Below, piece by piece: positions 7,583 through 18,208 of a stretch of 64,000 nucleotides of DNA. Within the stretch, counting starts at the first letter, position 1. Each line of letters opens with the position of its first letter. A program made the position numbers and the translations under genes. Under the pieces are notes generated by a model. The model saw only the letters and a program-made list of their open reading frames with translations. It searched no databases and had not been told where the DNA came from. The stretch is from the NCBI RefSeq assembly GCF_001426745.1, contig NZ_LMFI01000012.1, positions 181,907-245,906 of the forward strand, in the 5' to 3' direction. This DNA is from Nocardioides sp. Root140 (GTDB lineage Bacteria > Actinomycetota > Actinomycetes > Propionibacteriales > Nocardioidaceae).

Positions 7583-8050
7583 ATGGCAGGCGTCAGGGAC
7601 CAGCTCAACCGCGACATCACTCCCGAGGGCGGCGTCGTGGTGGGCGACGACGGATCCCGATCCGCGGCCGCCGCGATCACCTACGCGGTGGGCGAGGCCG
7701 CGCGTCGGGGCTGCGCCGTCCACGTGATCCGGGCCTGGACCTTCACCAGTGCGATCAGGCCCGACGACGTCCCGCTGGGCATCACTCCATCGATGCTCGA
7801 GCTCGAGGAGGCCACGCTCGAGGCAGAGAAGGCCCGGGTGGCCGGCATCGTCGGTGACTCCGCGATCGAGGTGCACGTGCACGTCGCCTGCGGTCCGTCG
7901 GCGCAGGCACTCATCAAGGCGGCAGAGACCGCGGACGTGCTCGTGGTCGGCAGCCGCGGGCGCGGCGGGTTCAAGAGCCTGGTCCTCGGCTCGGTGGCCG
8001 ACCAGTGCATCCGGCACGCCTCCGGCCCGGTCGTCGTCGTCCGCGACTGA
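7583..8050 (+). CDS. Universal stress protein
   Basis: The 155-aa single-domain UspA protein has an N-terminal VVGDDGSRSAAAA and the ATP-binding signature GSRGRGGFKSLVLGSV near the C-terminus, so an ATP-binding Usp is expected. These cytosolic proteins respond to stress and dormancy in actinobacteria. It is preceded by three phased CGAACC units and is convergent with the antiporter gene, 17 bp away. Confidence 0.93.
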   Translation: MAGVRDQLNRDITPEGGVVVGDDGSRSAAAAITYAVGEAARRGCAVHVIRAWTFTSAIRPDDVPLGITPSMLELEEATLEAEKARVAGIVGDSAIEVHVHVACGPSAQALIKAAETADVLVVGSRGRGGFKSLVLGSVADQCIRHASGPVVVVRD

Positions 8051-8067
8051 CCTCGTCGGCACCCCGC

Positions 8068-9564
8068 TCAGGCCGGGGCTGGCGCCGGGCGTTCGCCGTA
8101 CCAGACCGCGAGCCGGCCATGGTTCCCGATCGCGCGCAGCCGCTCCTCGGTGGCCTGCCGGGCGTCGTCCGGGACCGCGAGCAGCAGGTGGTCGCCACCA
8201 CGCAACGAGGTGTGTACGTCGGGACTGAGCAGCTCCCGGTCGCGGTGCACCAGGGCGAGTGCGGCACCGGGTGGGAGCCGGAGGTCGCTCACGTAGACCC
8301 CGTGCAGCTGCGACCCCGACGGGACCCGGAACTGCAACAGGTGGGCGTGCATGTGCTCCAGCGGCGCCGACTCGACCTCGAGCTCCTCGGGTGTGGAGTC
8401 CACGGTCACGCCGGTACGACGAGCCAGCCACGGCAGCGTCGGTGCCTGCACCAGCGTGAATGCCACGACCAACAGGAAGACCACGTCGAAGATGCGTTGC
8501 GCAGCAGGCAGTCCCTGTGCCACGGGGATGGTGGCCAACACGATCGGCACGGCGCCCCGCAGGCCCGCCCACGACAGGAAGACCTGTTCGCGCAGGGGGA
8601 TCCGGGCCCAGGACGTGCACACGAACACCGAGACGGGGCGGGCCACGAAGGTCAGTCCGATGCCGACGATCGCCGCGGACGCGAAGGCCTCCGGCAGGCG
8701 GGAGGGGCTGGCCAGCAGGCCGAGCAGGACGAAGAGCCCGATCTGGGCAAGCCAGCCGAGACCGTCCGCGAAGCCGGCGGTGGCCTGCCGGTGGGGCAGG
8801 TCGGCATTGCCGAGCCACATGCCGGCGACGTAGATCGCCATCAGCGCGCTCGCCCCGGCCGCACCGGCGGTGGCGAAGGCCAGGAACATGATCGCGATCG
8901 TGGCCAGCGGGTAGAGCCCGGCGGAGGGGAGCGCGCTGCGCTGCAGGAGGTGCTGGCCGAACCAGGCCACGACCAGGCCGATCAGCACGCCGAGGGTCAG
9001 CTGGTAGACGATCAGGCCGCCGATCTGCCACGGGTTCGCGGTGTCCCAGGCGTCGCTGACCACCACCGTGACGAGGATGATCACCGGTGGGTCGTTGAAG
9101 CCCGACTCCGCCTCGAGCAGTGACCGCAGCCGCGGCCTGATCGGCATCCGGCGCAGCACGGAGAACGTCGCAGCGGCGTCCGTCGAACCCACGACCGCGC
9201 CGAGCACGAGCGCCGTACGCACGTCGACGTCGAGCACCAGCCAGGCGATGGCCGACGTCACCGCGACGCTGACCGCGACGCCGAGGGTGGCCATCACCCC
9301 GGCCAGGCCGACGACGGGCCGGATCACCGACCACTTCGTGCTGAACCCGCCCTCGCCCAGGATCACGGCCAGGGCGAGGGTGCCGAGCAGCATGGTGAGG
9401 TCGACGTCCTCGAACTGCAGGCCGAGGCCGGCCTCGCCGATCGCGAGGCCGATGGCCAGGTAGAGCAGGAGGCTGGGCACACCGGCACGGGCGGACACGC
9501 GGACGGCTGCCACCCCGGCCAGCAGGACCAGGGTGGCACCGAGGATCGCCACGTTCAGATCCAT
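8068..9564 (-). CDS. Potassium/proton antiporter, CPA1 (NhaP2/CvrA) type
   Basis: The 498-aa protein has about 12 hydrophobic helices over residues 1-390, including GSTDAAATFSVLRR and ESGFNDPPVIIL, hallmark motifs of CPA1 exchangers. A C-terminal cytosolic region of about 90 residues (SGSQLHGVYVSDLRLPPGAA) is a TrkA-C/RCK-C regulatory domain. Together these indicate K+(Na+)/H+ exchange across the membrane. A small membrane protein gene lies 21 bp upstream on the same strand and is probably cotranscribed. Confidence 0.9.
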   Translation of the reverse strand: MDLNVAILGATLVLLAGVAAVRVSARAGVPSLLLYLAIGLAIGEAGLGLQFEDVDLTMLLGTLALAVILGEGGFSTKWSVIRPVVGLAGVMATLGVAVSVAVTSAIAWLVLDVDVRTALVLGAVVGSTDAAATFSVLRRMPIRPRLRSLLEAESGFNDPPVIILVTVVVSDAWDTANPWQIGGLIVYQLTLGVLIGLVVAWFGQHLLQRSALPSAGLYPLATIAIMFLAFATAGAAGASALMAIYVAGMWLGNADLPHRQATAGFADGLGWLAQIGLFVLLGLLASPSRLPEAFASAAIVGIGLTFVARPVSVFVCTSWARIPLREQVFLSWAGLRGAVPIVLATIPVAQGLPAAQRIFDVVFLLVVAFTLVQAPTLPWLARRTGVTVDSTPEELEVESAPLEHMHAHLLQFRVPSGSQLHGVYVSDLRLPPGAALALVHRDRELLSPDVHTSLRGGDHLLLAVPDDARQATEERLRAIGNHGRLAVWYGERPAPAPA

Positions 9565-9585
9565 GAGGGAGGTGCGCCCATCCGG

Positions 9586-10005
9586 TCAGCCGGTCCCGTG
9601 CGGCGTCGTGCGGTCGAGCATCAGGCGGCGCAGCTCGGGGGTGACCTCGACCTCGGACGACGTGACGACCGCGCTCTCGATCGCGACGCCGGCCACGGTG
9701 GCGCCGGACAACCCGGCCGGGTCATCGCCGATCGAGGGGAGCGCATGGGCAGGTGAGGCCGCGATCCCGCGGCGCAGCAGGTCCTCCACCGCGTCACTGA
9801 GTGTTCCGGCGTCGGCCACCGCCCCGGGCAGGTGCACCACGAACTCGACTCCCGTGCGCGCGGTGACCCCGTCCGTGGTGTTGGCCGAGGCGACCGCCCA
9901 GAGTCGGTGCGGCTCCGGCGTCGCTTCGGAGGTACGCCGCAGGAACGCCGCGACGCACACGAGCAGCACCGAGACCGCGACGAGCCCGACAACCACGACG
10001 AGCAT
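9586..10005 (-). CDS. Small single-pass membrane protein upstream of antiporter
   Basis: The 139-aa protein begins MLVVVVGLVAVSVLLVCVAA, a membrane anchor, followed by a soluble region containing WAVASANTTDGVTARTGVEF and LSDAVEDLLRRG. ATG 10005 was chosen because AGGAAGG lies upstream and the anchor is then N-terminal. No family is recognised. Proximity to the K+/H+ antiporter suggests a shared role, which is inference. Confidence 0.65.
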   Translation of the reverse strand: MLVVVVGLVAVSVLLVCVAAFLRRTSEATPEPHRLWAVASANTTDGVTARTGVEFVVHLPGAVADAGTLSDAVEDLLRRGIAASPAHALPSIGDDPAGLSGATVAGVAIESAVVTSSEVEVTPELRRLMLDRTTPHGTG

Positions 10006-10040
10006 GCCTCGCCCCTTCCTGTGCGCCGTGCTGGTGCGGT

Positions 10041-10080
10041 GGCCCCGCCGGATCCGATGCAAGGACATCGAGGCGGGGCC
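10041..10080. repeat. Inverted repeat in divergent promoter region
   Basis: GGCCCCGCC (10041-10049) pairs with GGCGGGGCC (10072-10080), and inside it CGATG pairs with CATCG. It lies between two divergent genes, so it is more likely an operator or 5'-UTR fold than a terminator. The rest of 10006-10198 shows only a small GGGG/CCCC hairpin near 10121. Confidence 0.5.
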
Positions 10081-10198
10081 CCGCTGGTCTCCAGTCTTCG
10101 CGACTGCCGCGCCACAACACATGGGGTCTGCTCCCCAAAACTGCCTGCGAGGCCGTGATTGCGTGGACAGGCTTGGACGGGTGCGTGAGCATGGCGGC

Positions 10199-11155
10199 AT
10201 GACCAGCGCCCACGGTGTCTCGCTCTCCTCACGGGTGATCCTGATCAACGGTGTGCTGTTCGCCCTCGGTACGGCGTTGCTCGCGTTCTCCCCGGCCACC
10301 GTGTCGCCACGCCCCCTGTGGTCCGAGGTCATCGTGCTGGCCGTCGGCCTGGCCGTGATGATCGTGGCGAACTCCGTGCTCGTCGGCAGCAACCTGAGGC
10401 CGCTGGACCGACTCGTCGCCCAGCTGGACAGGGCCCGTTCGACCGATCCGATCGAGAGACTGCCGGTCCCCGAGTCCGGCATCTCGCGGGAGCTCGCGAT
10501 CTCCGTCAACGACCTGCTGGGCCGGATCGAGGCCGCGCAGCGCGACAGCAGCCTGGCCGCCCTCGCGGCACAGGAGGCCGAGCGGGCCCGCATCGCCCAG
10601 GAGCTGCACGACGGCGTCGGACAGTCGCTCACCGCCGTGCTCCTCGAGCTGGGCGCGCTGGCCGAACAGGCTCCACCCGAGACCGCCGCCTCCCTCGAGC
10701 GGGCCCGCGAAGCCACGCGAGCCAGTCTCGACGAGGTGCGCGGCGTGGCCCGTCAGCTGCGGCCGCACGTGCTCGAGGACCTCGGCCTGCGCAGTGCCCT
10801 GGCCGCACTGACCACCGAGCTCTTCACGCACACCTCCACCCACGTGAGTCGCGGCATCATGCCTGGGCTGCCGGTGCTGGACGACGCCGTCGAGCTGGTC
10901 GTCTTCCGGGTCGCCCAGGAGGCGCTGACAAACGTGGCGCGGCACGCGGAGGCGGCCACGGTGGAGCTGTCGCTGGCGCAGGTGGGCGGCGACGTCGTCC
11001 TCACGGTGGCCGACGACGGCCGCGGCATCCGATCCGGCGCGACCGGCACGGGGTTGCGCGGCATGCGCGAGCGGGCGTCGTTGGTGCACGGGAACCTGGC
11101 CGTCGAGCGTCGTGACGGCGGTGGCACCGTCGTACGCCTGGAGGTGCCGTGGTGA
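10199..11155 (+). CDS. Membrane sensor histidine kinase, NarL/DesK class
   Basis: The 318-aa protein has two transmembrane helices (about residues 12-30 and 40-62) with almost no extracellular loop, a HAMP-like linker, a HisKA_3 dimerisation/phosphoacceptor helix RIAQELHDGVGQSLTAVLLE (His137), and an HATPase with N-box EALTNVARHA and G-box DDGRG. The short sensor suggests detection within or near the membrane. It overlaps the response regulator gene by 4 nt. The start is uncertain: GTG 10181 is in frame. Confidence 0.9.
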   Translation: MTSAHGVSLSSRVILINGVLFALGTALLAFSPATVSPRPLWSEVIVLAVGLAVMIVANSVLVGSNLRPLDRLVAQLDRARSTDPIERLPVPESGISRELAISVNDLLGRIEAAQRDSSLAALAAQEAERARIAQELHDGVGQSLTAVLLELGALAEQAPPETAASLERAREATRASLDEVRGVARQLRPHVLEDLGLRSALAALTTELFTHTSTHVSRGIMPGLPVLDDAVELVVFRVAQEALTNVARHAEAATVELSLAQVGGDVVLTVADDGRGIRSGATGTGLRGMRERASLVHGNLAVERRDGGGTVVRLEVPW

Positions 11156-11805
11156 GCAGGTCGGCGCGGATCCTCCTGGCCGACGACCACACGCTGGTAC
11201 GCCGCGGCGTACGCATGATCCTCGAGCAGCAGCCCGACCTCGAGGTGGTGGCCGAGGCCGGCGACGGAGCCGAGGCGGTGGAGCTGCTGCGCACCACCGA
11301 GGTCGACCTGGCGATCCTCGACGTGGCGATGCCGCGGCTCACCGGACTCCAGGCGGCCCGCGAGATCTCGCGGCGCAAGGATCCGCCGCGGATCCTGATG
11401 CTCTCGATGCACGACAACGAGCAGTACTTCTTCGAGTCGCTGCGGGTCGGCGCCAGCGGCTACGTGCTGAAGTCCGTGGCCGACCGCGACCTCGTCGACG
11501 CCTGCCGGGCCGCACTGCGTGGCGAGTCGTTCCTCTACCCGGGCGCGGAGTCGACGCTGGTGCGCGACTACCTCGCGCGGTTGAGCCGCGGCGAGCGCCT
11601 GCCCCGTGCCGTGCTCACGCCGCGTGAGGACGAGGTCGTGAAGCTGATCGCGGAGGGCCACTCGTCACGGGAGATCGCTCGGGAGCTGACGATCAGCGTC
11701 AAGACCGTCGAGCGGCACCGTGAGAACGTGCTCGCCAAGCTGGGCATGCGCGACCGCACGGAGCTGACCCGCTACGCGATCAGGGTGGGCCTGATCGAGC
11801 CGTGA
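11152..11805 (+). CDS. NarL/FixJ-family response regulator
   Basis: The 217-aa protein has a receiver domain with acidic pair ADDH, phosphoacceptor Asp57 (ILDVAMP) and Lys in LKSV, then a LuxR-type helix-turn-helix (LTPREDEVVKLIAEGHSSREI, SVKTVERHRENVLAKLG). GTG 11152 overlaps the kinase stop, with GGAGG 7 nt before it; GTG 11149 is a close alternative. It is the cognate partner of the adjacent kinase; target genes are not evident. Confidence 0.93.
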   Translation: MSRSARILLADDHTLVRRGVRMILEQQPDLEVVAEAGDGAEAVELLRTTEVDLAILDVAMPRLTGLQAAREISRRKDPPRILMLSMHDNEQYFFESLRVGASGYVLKSVADRDLVDACRAALRGESFLYPGAESTLVRDYLARLSRGERLPRAVLTPREDEVVKLIAEGHSSREIARELTISVKTVERHRENVLAKLGMRDRTELTRYAIRVGLIEP

Positions 11806-11830
11806 CGCCGACCGGTACGTCGCCGCCGGC

Positions 11831-12592
11831 TCAGGTGATCGTCATGCCGCCGTCCACCGGCAGGGTCTGGCCGGTGATGTAGCCCGCTGCGTCGGAGGCC
11901 AGGAAGACCGCGGTGGCGGCCAGCTCGCGCGGGTCTCCCTTGCGCCCGGCCGGGATGCGCTGTTGCTGCTGCTCGAGGTAGCCCGGCGGGTACTGCTCGG
12001 TCATCTCGGAGGTGAAGAAGCCGGGGGCGATCGCGTTCACGCGGATGCCCTTGCGGCCGGTCCACTGCTGCGCCAGGTCGCGGGTGAGGCCGATCAGCCC
12101 GGCCTTGCTGGCGGCGTACGCGGCCTGGGGGAGCCCGGCGGTGGTGAGGCCGAGGACCGAGCTGATGTTGATGATCGAGCTGCCCGGCTCCATGACGCGG
12201 CCGCAGGCCTGGGCCATCCAGTAGCAGCCGTTGAGGTTCACGTCGATCACGCTGGTGAACTGCTCGACCGTCTCGTGCGTCGCGGGGACGGCGGTGCCGA
12301 TGCCGGCGTTGTTGACCAGCACGTCGACCCGCCCGAACTCCGCCATCGCCGCGTCGACGAGGGCCTGGCACTGGGCCTGGTCGGCGACGTCGGTGGCGAC
12401 GGTGAGCACGCGGCGTCCGGCGGCGCGCACGAGCTCGGCGGTCTCCTCGAGGCGGTCGACGCGGCGGGCGCCGAGCACGACGTCGGCTCCCGCTTCCGCG
12501 AAGCCCTGGGCGAAGGCGACCCCGAGGCCGCTGGAGGCGCCCGTCACGACGGCCACCTTGTCGTCGAGTCGGAACAGGTCGGAGAGGCTCAT
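11831..12592 (-). CDS. SDR-family oxidoreductase
   Basis: The 253-aa classical short-chain dehydrogenase has the cofactor motif VVTGASSGLG near residue 15, NNAG about residue 90, an active site with Ser and a Tyr-x-x-x-Lys (YAASKAG), and the C-terminal ASDAAGYITGQTLPVDGG. Arg-rich residues after beta-2 (GARRVDRLEE) favour NADP(H). Substrate unknown. ATG 12592 was chosen; it has no ribosome binding site. It is convergent with the response regulator gene. Confidence 0.88.
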   Translation of the reverse strand: MSLSDLFRLDDKVAVVTGASSGLGVAFAQGFAEAGADVVLGARRVDRLEETAELVRAAGRRVLTVATDVADQAQCQALVDAAMAEFGRVDVLVNNAGIGTAVPATHETVEQFTSVIDVNLNGCYWMAQACGRVMEPGSSIINISSVLGLTTAGLPQAAYAASKAGLIGLTRDLAQQWTGRKGIRVNAIAPGFFTSEMTEQYPPGYLEQQQQRIPAGRKGDPRELAATAVFLASDAAGYITGQTLPVDGGMTIT

Positions 12593-12647
12593 GCGCACAT
12601 TGGTATCACGGTCCGGACCCGCTCCGGCGGCTCGCCGTGGAACGGCC

Positions 12648-13268
12648 TCAGGGCTTCCAGACGATCGGGTCACCGGACATTCCGAGGCCGGAGTACTGGA
12701 CCTCGGTCACGGCCTTGGCATCGTCGGGGACCGACATCGCCACGCACATGGTGCCGCTCTCACCGGCCGCGGTGACCGGCAGCTGTCCGTCGCACCCTTC
12801 CTCGATGCCGAAGACCGTCTCCTCACCGGTGTCGACGATGCCCTTCCAGTCGAACGCGCCCAGCGACAGCGCGCTGGCCAGGTCGTCGACGGCGCGTACC
12901 TCGATGGTCACCAGGGCGTTGCGGCCGAGAGGTCCGGCCTTGCCGATCGCGACGTTCCGGACGGTGTACTCGACGAGCGCGCCGTCCCCGCTGTCGGTCA
13001 GCGCGACGGTGGCGGTCTCGCCGTACTTCAGCACCGTGCCGCCGGGTGTGACGTCGGCGTCCGTGGACGGCGAGGTCGGGGAGGTGGGGACGGTCGGTGA
13101 CAGGCTCGGCCCGTCGGTCGGAGAGGTCGTCGGCTCGGGCACGTTCAACGTGGGCGCACTGGCGGGGTCGCCGGCCACGGCCGACTCGGTGGAGTCGCCG
13201 CTGTCGCACCCGGTCAGGACGAGGGCTGCGAGACAGACGACGACGGGGAGTGCGGAGCGCAGGCGCAT
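12648..13268 (-). CDS. Lipoprotein, DUF4352-like
   Basis: The 206-aa protein starts at ATG 13268 and has a lipoprotein signal with lipobox LTGC, then a Ser/Pro/Thr linker (about residues 30-75) and a beta-rich domain (VLKYGETATVAL, YTVRNVAIG) resembling the Telokin-like DUF4352 fold of exported proteins. It should be anchored to the outer face of the membrane. Family placement is by pattern only. Confidence 0.7.
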   Translation of the reverse strand: MRLRSALPVVVCLAALVLTGCDSGDSTESAVAGDPASAPTLNVPEPTTSPTDGPSLSPTVPTSPTSPSTDADVTPGGTVLKYGETATVALTDSGDGALVEYTVRNVAIGKAGPLGRNALVTIEVRAVDDLASALSLGAFDWKGIVDTGEETVFGIEEGCDGQLPVTAAGESGTMCVAMSVPDDAKAVTEVQYSGLGMSGDPIVWKP

Positions 13269-13399
13269 GGTGGGGACCCTCGGTGTTCGGCGGAGTGGTG
13301 TGGGTGTTCCGGCTGAGTGTTCGGCGGGGGCGGATGCCCCCGGTGTGCATGTCTTCTGCCCATGGCTCGTACCGGCCAATCCCCGGCTGGGACCTGCGG

Positions 13400-13405
13400 T
13401 AACAT
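13400..13405 (+). promoter_or_regulatory. -10 box of leuS leader transcript
   Basis: TAACAT ends 6 nt before the ATG of the leucine leader peptide, so the leader ORF would be translated from the very 5' end of the transcript. The remainder of the 310-bp gap (13269-13399) holds a divergent promoter region with GTGTTCGGCGG twice and a 7-bp GC hairpin at 13325-13342. Confidence 0.5.
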
Positions 13406-13411
13406 GGTGGC

Positions 13412-13447
13412 ATGTCTCAGCGGTTGCTTCTTCGCCAGCCGCGCTGA
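13412..13447 (+). CDS. Leucine leader peptide MSQRLLLRQPR in front of leuS
   Basis: Eleven residues with three consecutive Leu codons TTG-CTT-CTT, rare codons in this genome where CTG and CTC dominate. The stop overlaps a hairpin (13438-13467) and a terminator follows at 13470-13494; leuS begins 131 nt downstream. This is the arrangement of ribosome-mediated attenuation: leucine-tRNA shortage would stall ribosomes on the Leu codons. The leuA leader at 56847 also has three Leu codons flanked by Arg. Confidence 0.65.
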   Translation: MSQRLLLRQPR

Positions 13448-13467
13448 TCGAGAACGATCATCGCGGC
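13438..13467 (+). promoter_or_regulatory. Leader hairpin upstream of leuS terminator
   Basis: GCCGCG and TGATCG pair with CGATCA and CGCGGC around an AGAA loop, with one internal C/T mismatch. A ribosome stalled on the Leu codons would cover its left arm. It ends 2 nt before the terminator stem. Confidence 0.6.
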
Positions 13468-13469
13468 CA

Positions 13470-13494
13470 CCCTCCCTGCCCGGAGGGTTTTTTT
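13470..13494 (+). terminator. Rho-independent attenuator before leuS
   Basis: CCCTCC pairs with GGAGGG across a 6-nt loop and is followed by seven T residues, the longest T-run seen in the window. It stands 84 nt before the leuS ATG, in the 5' leader. Confidence 0.75.
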
Positions 13495-13578
13495 GTGCAC
13501 TCAGACAGTGCGAGAGGCACTGCCTGGATGCCGGCCGGAACTGACATGCGGGACGCGGGATGACACGAGGAGAAACAG

Positions 13579-16095
<2,517 letters not shown>

Positions 16096-16110
16096 CCTGC
16101 CCGTGCGTTT

Positions 16111-16148
16111 CTGCCCGAATGACGTGAAGCTTCACGGCATTCGGGCAG
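16111..16148 (+). terminator. Hairpin 1 after leuS
   Basis: CTGCCCGAATG pairs with CATTCGGGCAG around an inner self-complementary GTGAAGCTTCAC. It lies 16 nt after leuS. It shares its right arm with hairpin 2, so the two are mutually exclusive. Confidence 0.6.
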
Positions 16149-16176
16149 ATTCACAGGCTCGCCTGTGAATCTGCCC
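16143..16176 (+). terminator. Hairpin 2 after leuS
   Basis: A perfect 15-bp stem (GGGCAGATTCACAGG and its complement) with a CTCG tetraloop. Bases 16143-16148 are also needed by hairpin 1. Either fold could end leuS transcription. Confidence 0.65.
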
Positions 16177-16184
16177 CGCCACGA

Positions 16185-16190
16185 TAGGGT
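16185..16190 (+). promoter_or_regulatory. -10 box TAGGGT for leaderless degV
   Basis: TAGGGT ends 6 nt before the degV ATG; no ribosome binding site lies between. Confidence 0.5.
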
Positions 16191-16196
16191 TCGGGC

Positions 16197-17057
16197 ATGC
16201 CTGAGCGTCGTGTCGCCGTCGTCACCGACTCCACCTCGACACTGACGCACGACGAGGCCGCGGCCCACGGAATCGTCGTGATTCCCCTGCAGGTGATCAT
16301 CGGCGCGACCTCCTACGACGAGGGCGTCGACGAGGGCGCCAGCCCCGAGATGGTGGCCGCGGCCCTGAAGTCGTTCACGCCGGTGACCACGTCGCGGCCG
16401 AGCCCGGCAGGGATGCTCGAGGTCTACGCGGACCTCGCTGCGCAGGGGTACGACGAGATCGTCACGTTCCACCTCTCGAGCCGGATGAGCGGCACCTTCG
16501 AGTCCGCGCTGATGGCCTCGCGTGACGCGACGATCCCGGTGCACGTGGTTGACACGCAGCAGGTCGGTCCGGCGGTCGGGTACGCCGCGATCGCCGCCGT
16601 GCGGGCCCTCGAGGGGGGCGCCAGTGCGGAGAAGGCCGGGAAGATCGGCCTGGAGCGGGCCCTGTCGTCGACGTCCCTGTTCTACGTCGACACCCTCGAG
16701 TACCTGCGGCGCGGCGGCCGCGTGGGCAGTGCCGCCGCGTTCTTCGGTGGGGCCCTCGCGGTCAAGCCGTTGCTGCGCATCGAGAACGGCAGCATCGAGT
16801 CGTTCGAGAAGGTGCGTACGGCGGGCAAGGCCCTGGCGCGACTCGAGGACCTTGCAGCCGAAGCCGCGGGGGAGGACCCGGTCGAGCTGACCGTGGCCCA
16901 CCTGGCCAGCCCGGACCGGGCCGAGCAGCTCGCGAACAAGCTGGCCGCCCGGCTCGGCCTGCAGGCACCGGTCCGGACCGTCGAGCTGGGCGCCGTCCTG
17001 GGCGCCCACGTCGGCCCCGGAATGGTCGCCGTGTGTGTGATGCCCACCGGCGCCTGA
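16197..17057 (+). CDS. DegV family fatty acid-binding protein
   Basis: The 286-aa cytosolic protein has the DegV signature VVTDSTSTLT at its N-terminus, TSRPSPAGMLEVY, and LSSRMSGTFESA, the Ser/Thr residues that hold the fatty-acid carboxylate. Such proteins are lipid-binding subunits of fatty acid kinases (FakB) in Firmicutes; no kinase partner is in this window. GGRVGSAAAFFGGALAVKPLL is typical of the family. comEA follows 98 bp later. Confidence 0.93.
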   Translation: MPERRVAVVTDSTSTLTHDEAAAHGIVVIPLQVIIGATSYDEGVDEGASPEMVAAALKSFTPVTTSRPSPAGMLEVYADLAAQGYDEIVTFHLSSRMSGTFESALMASRDATIPVHVVDTQQVGPAVGYAAIAAVRALEGGASAEKAGKIGLERALSSTSLFYVDTLEYLRRGGRVGSAAAFFGGALAVKPLLRIENGSIESFEKVRTAGKALARLEDLAAEAAGEDPVELTVAHLASPDRAEQLANKLAARLGLQAPVRTVELGAVLGAHVGPGMVAVCVMPTGA

Positions 17058-17155
17058 GCACTGTCGTGCACTGAGCTGCACGCGATTCACGCTCCTGTCC
17101 ACAGGGCGGAGTGGGTGCCCTGTCGTTCGCCCTCGGGTTTTCCTACGGTCGTGGA

Positions 17156-18208
17156 ATGCGTCCCCGAGGTCAGTCCACTGCGCACGCCGAAGCCGTCTCC
17201 CGTCGGCTGGAGCTGCTGAGCGCCGAGCTGCGCGCGCACTCCGGCCCCGAGACTCGGTCGCCGTCCGGGTCCCCGCCGCGGTCGCCGTCCCCCGACGCCG
17301 GGCCCGGCGATGACGGGCACACGCACGTGCGTGAGCTGCGGCTGGCGCGTGAGTCGGCGATCGCGCCTGATGACGACGACGACGGCTGGGTCCCGCCACC
17401 GTCAGTGCCGCCTCTGTCCGAGCCGGCCCTGCCCGAGTCGTCGGTCGTGCCGGGCTCTCCACGGGCGTCCGGTCCCGACGCTCCCGTCGATCTGCCGGCG
17501 CCGGCATTGCCCGTGCCGGGACGCCACGCCGCCCGGCGTACGACGCGCTCGTGGGTCGACGTCTCCGCCTTCCGTGGTCGAGTGGCCCTCACGGCCGGCC
17601 AGGTGGCGGCCTTGGCCGTGCTGGTCGCCGTGGGTCTGGCGATCACGGCGTGGTGGGTGATCCGCGACGACGCCGGGGCCCCGGTCGCCGAGCCGATGGG
17701 TGGTGCCGCCCTCGCAACGCCTGCGGGTGGGGTGCCCTCGGCGTCGGCGCCGATGTCTTCGGGATCGGCGTCCCCGTCCACCGAGCTGGTCGTCGACGTG
17801 ACCGGCAAGGTGCGACGCCCCGGCATCGTCGTGCTGGAGCCCGGTGCCCGCGTCGTCGACGCCCTGAAGGCTGCCGGTGGCGTCCGGCGCGGCGTCGACC
17901 TCAGCGGTCTCAACCAGGCCCGGCCCCTGGTCGACGGTGAACAGATCGCTGTCGGGGTACCCGCTCCGCCGGGTGTCGCGGCCACGTCACCCCCGTCCTC
18001 CGGTGCTCCGGCCGGCGAGCTGGTCAACCTCAACACGGCGACCGGCACCGAGCTGGAGGAGCTGCCCGGGGTCGGTCCGGTCACGGCCGAGGCCATCATC
18101 GCGTGGCGCGACACGAACGGAGGTTTCCAGAGCGTCGACCAGCTCCTCGAGGTCGACGGAATCGGTGAGAAGACGCTGGCCGACCTGGCACCGCACGTCA
18201 CACTCTGA
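17156..18208 (+). CDS. comEA: ComEA-like DNA-binding protein (SLBB plus helix-hairpin-helix)
   Basis: The 350-aa protein has a charged cytosolic N-terminus, a Pro/Asp-rich linker, one transmembrane helix (about residues 140-162, QVAALAVLVAVGLAITAWWV), an SLBB domain (VDVTGKVRRPGIVVLEPGARV) and a C-terminal helix-hairpin-helix pair (LNTATGTELEELPGVGPVTA, DGIGEKTLADLAPHV) that binds double-stranded DNA. It would hand DNA to ComEC, the next gene, which overlaps its stop by 1 nt. GTG 17111 is an alternative in-frame start. Confidence 0.92.
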   Translation: MRPRGQSTAHAEAVSRRLELLSAELRAHSGPETRSPSGSPPRSPSPDAGPGDDGHTHVRELRLARESAIAPDDDDDGWVPPPSVPPLSEPALPESSVVPGSPRASGPDAPVDLPAPALPVPGRHAARRTTRSWVDVSAFRGRVALTAGQVAALAVLVAVGLAITAWWVIRDDAGAPVAEPMGGAALATPAGGVPSASAPMSSGSASPSTELVVDVTGKVRRPGIVVLEPGARVVDALKAAGGVRRGVDLSGLNQARPLVDGEQIAVGVPAPPGVAATSPPSSGAPAGELVNLNTATGTELEELPGVGPVTAEAIIAWRDTNGGFQSVDQLLEVDGIGEKTLADLAPHVTL

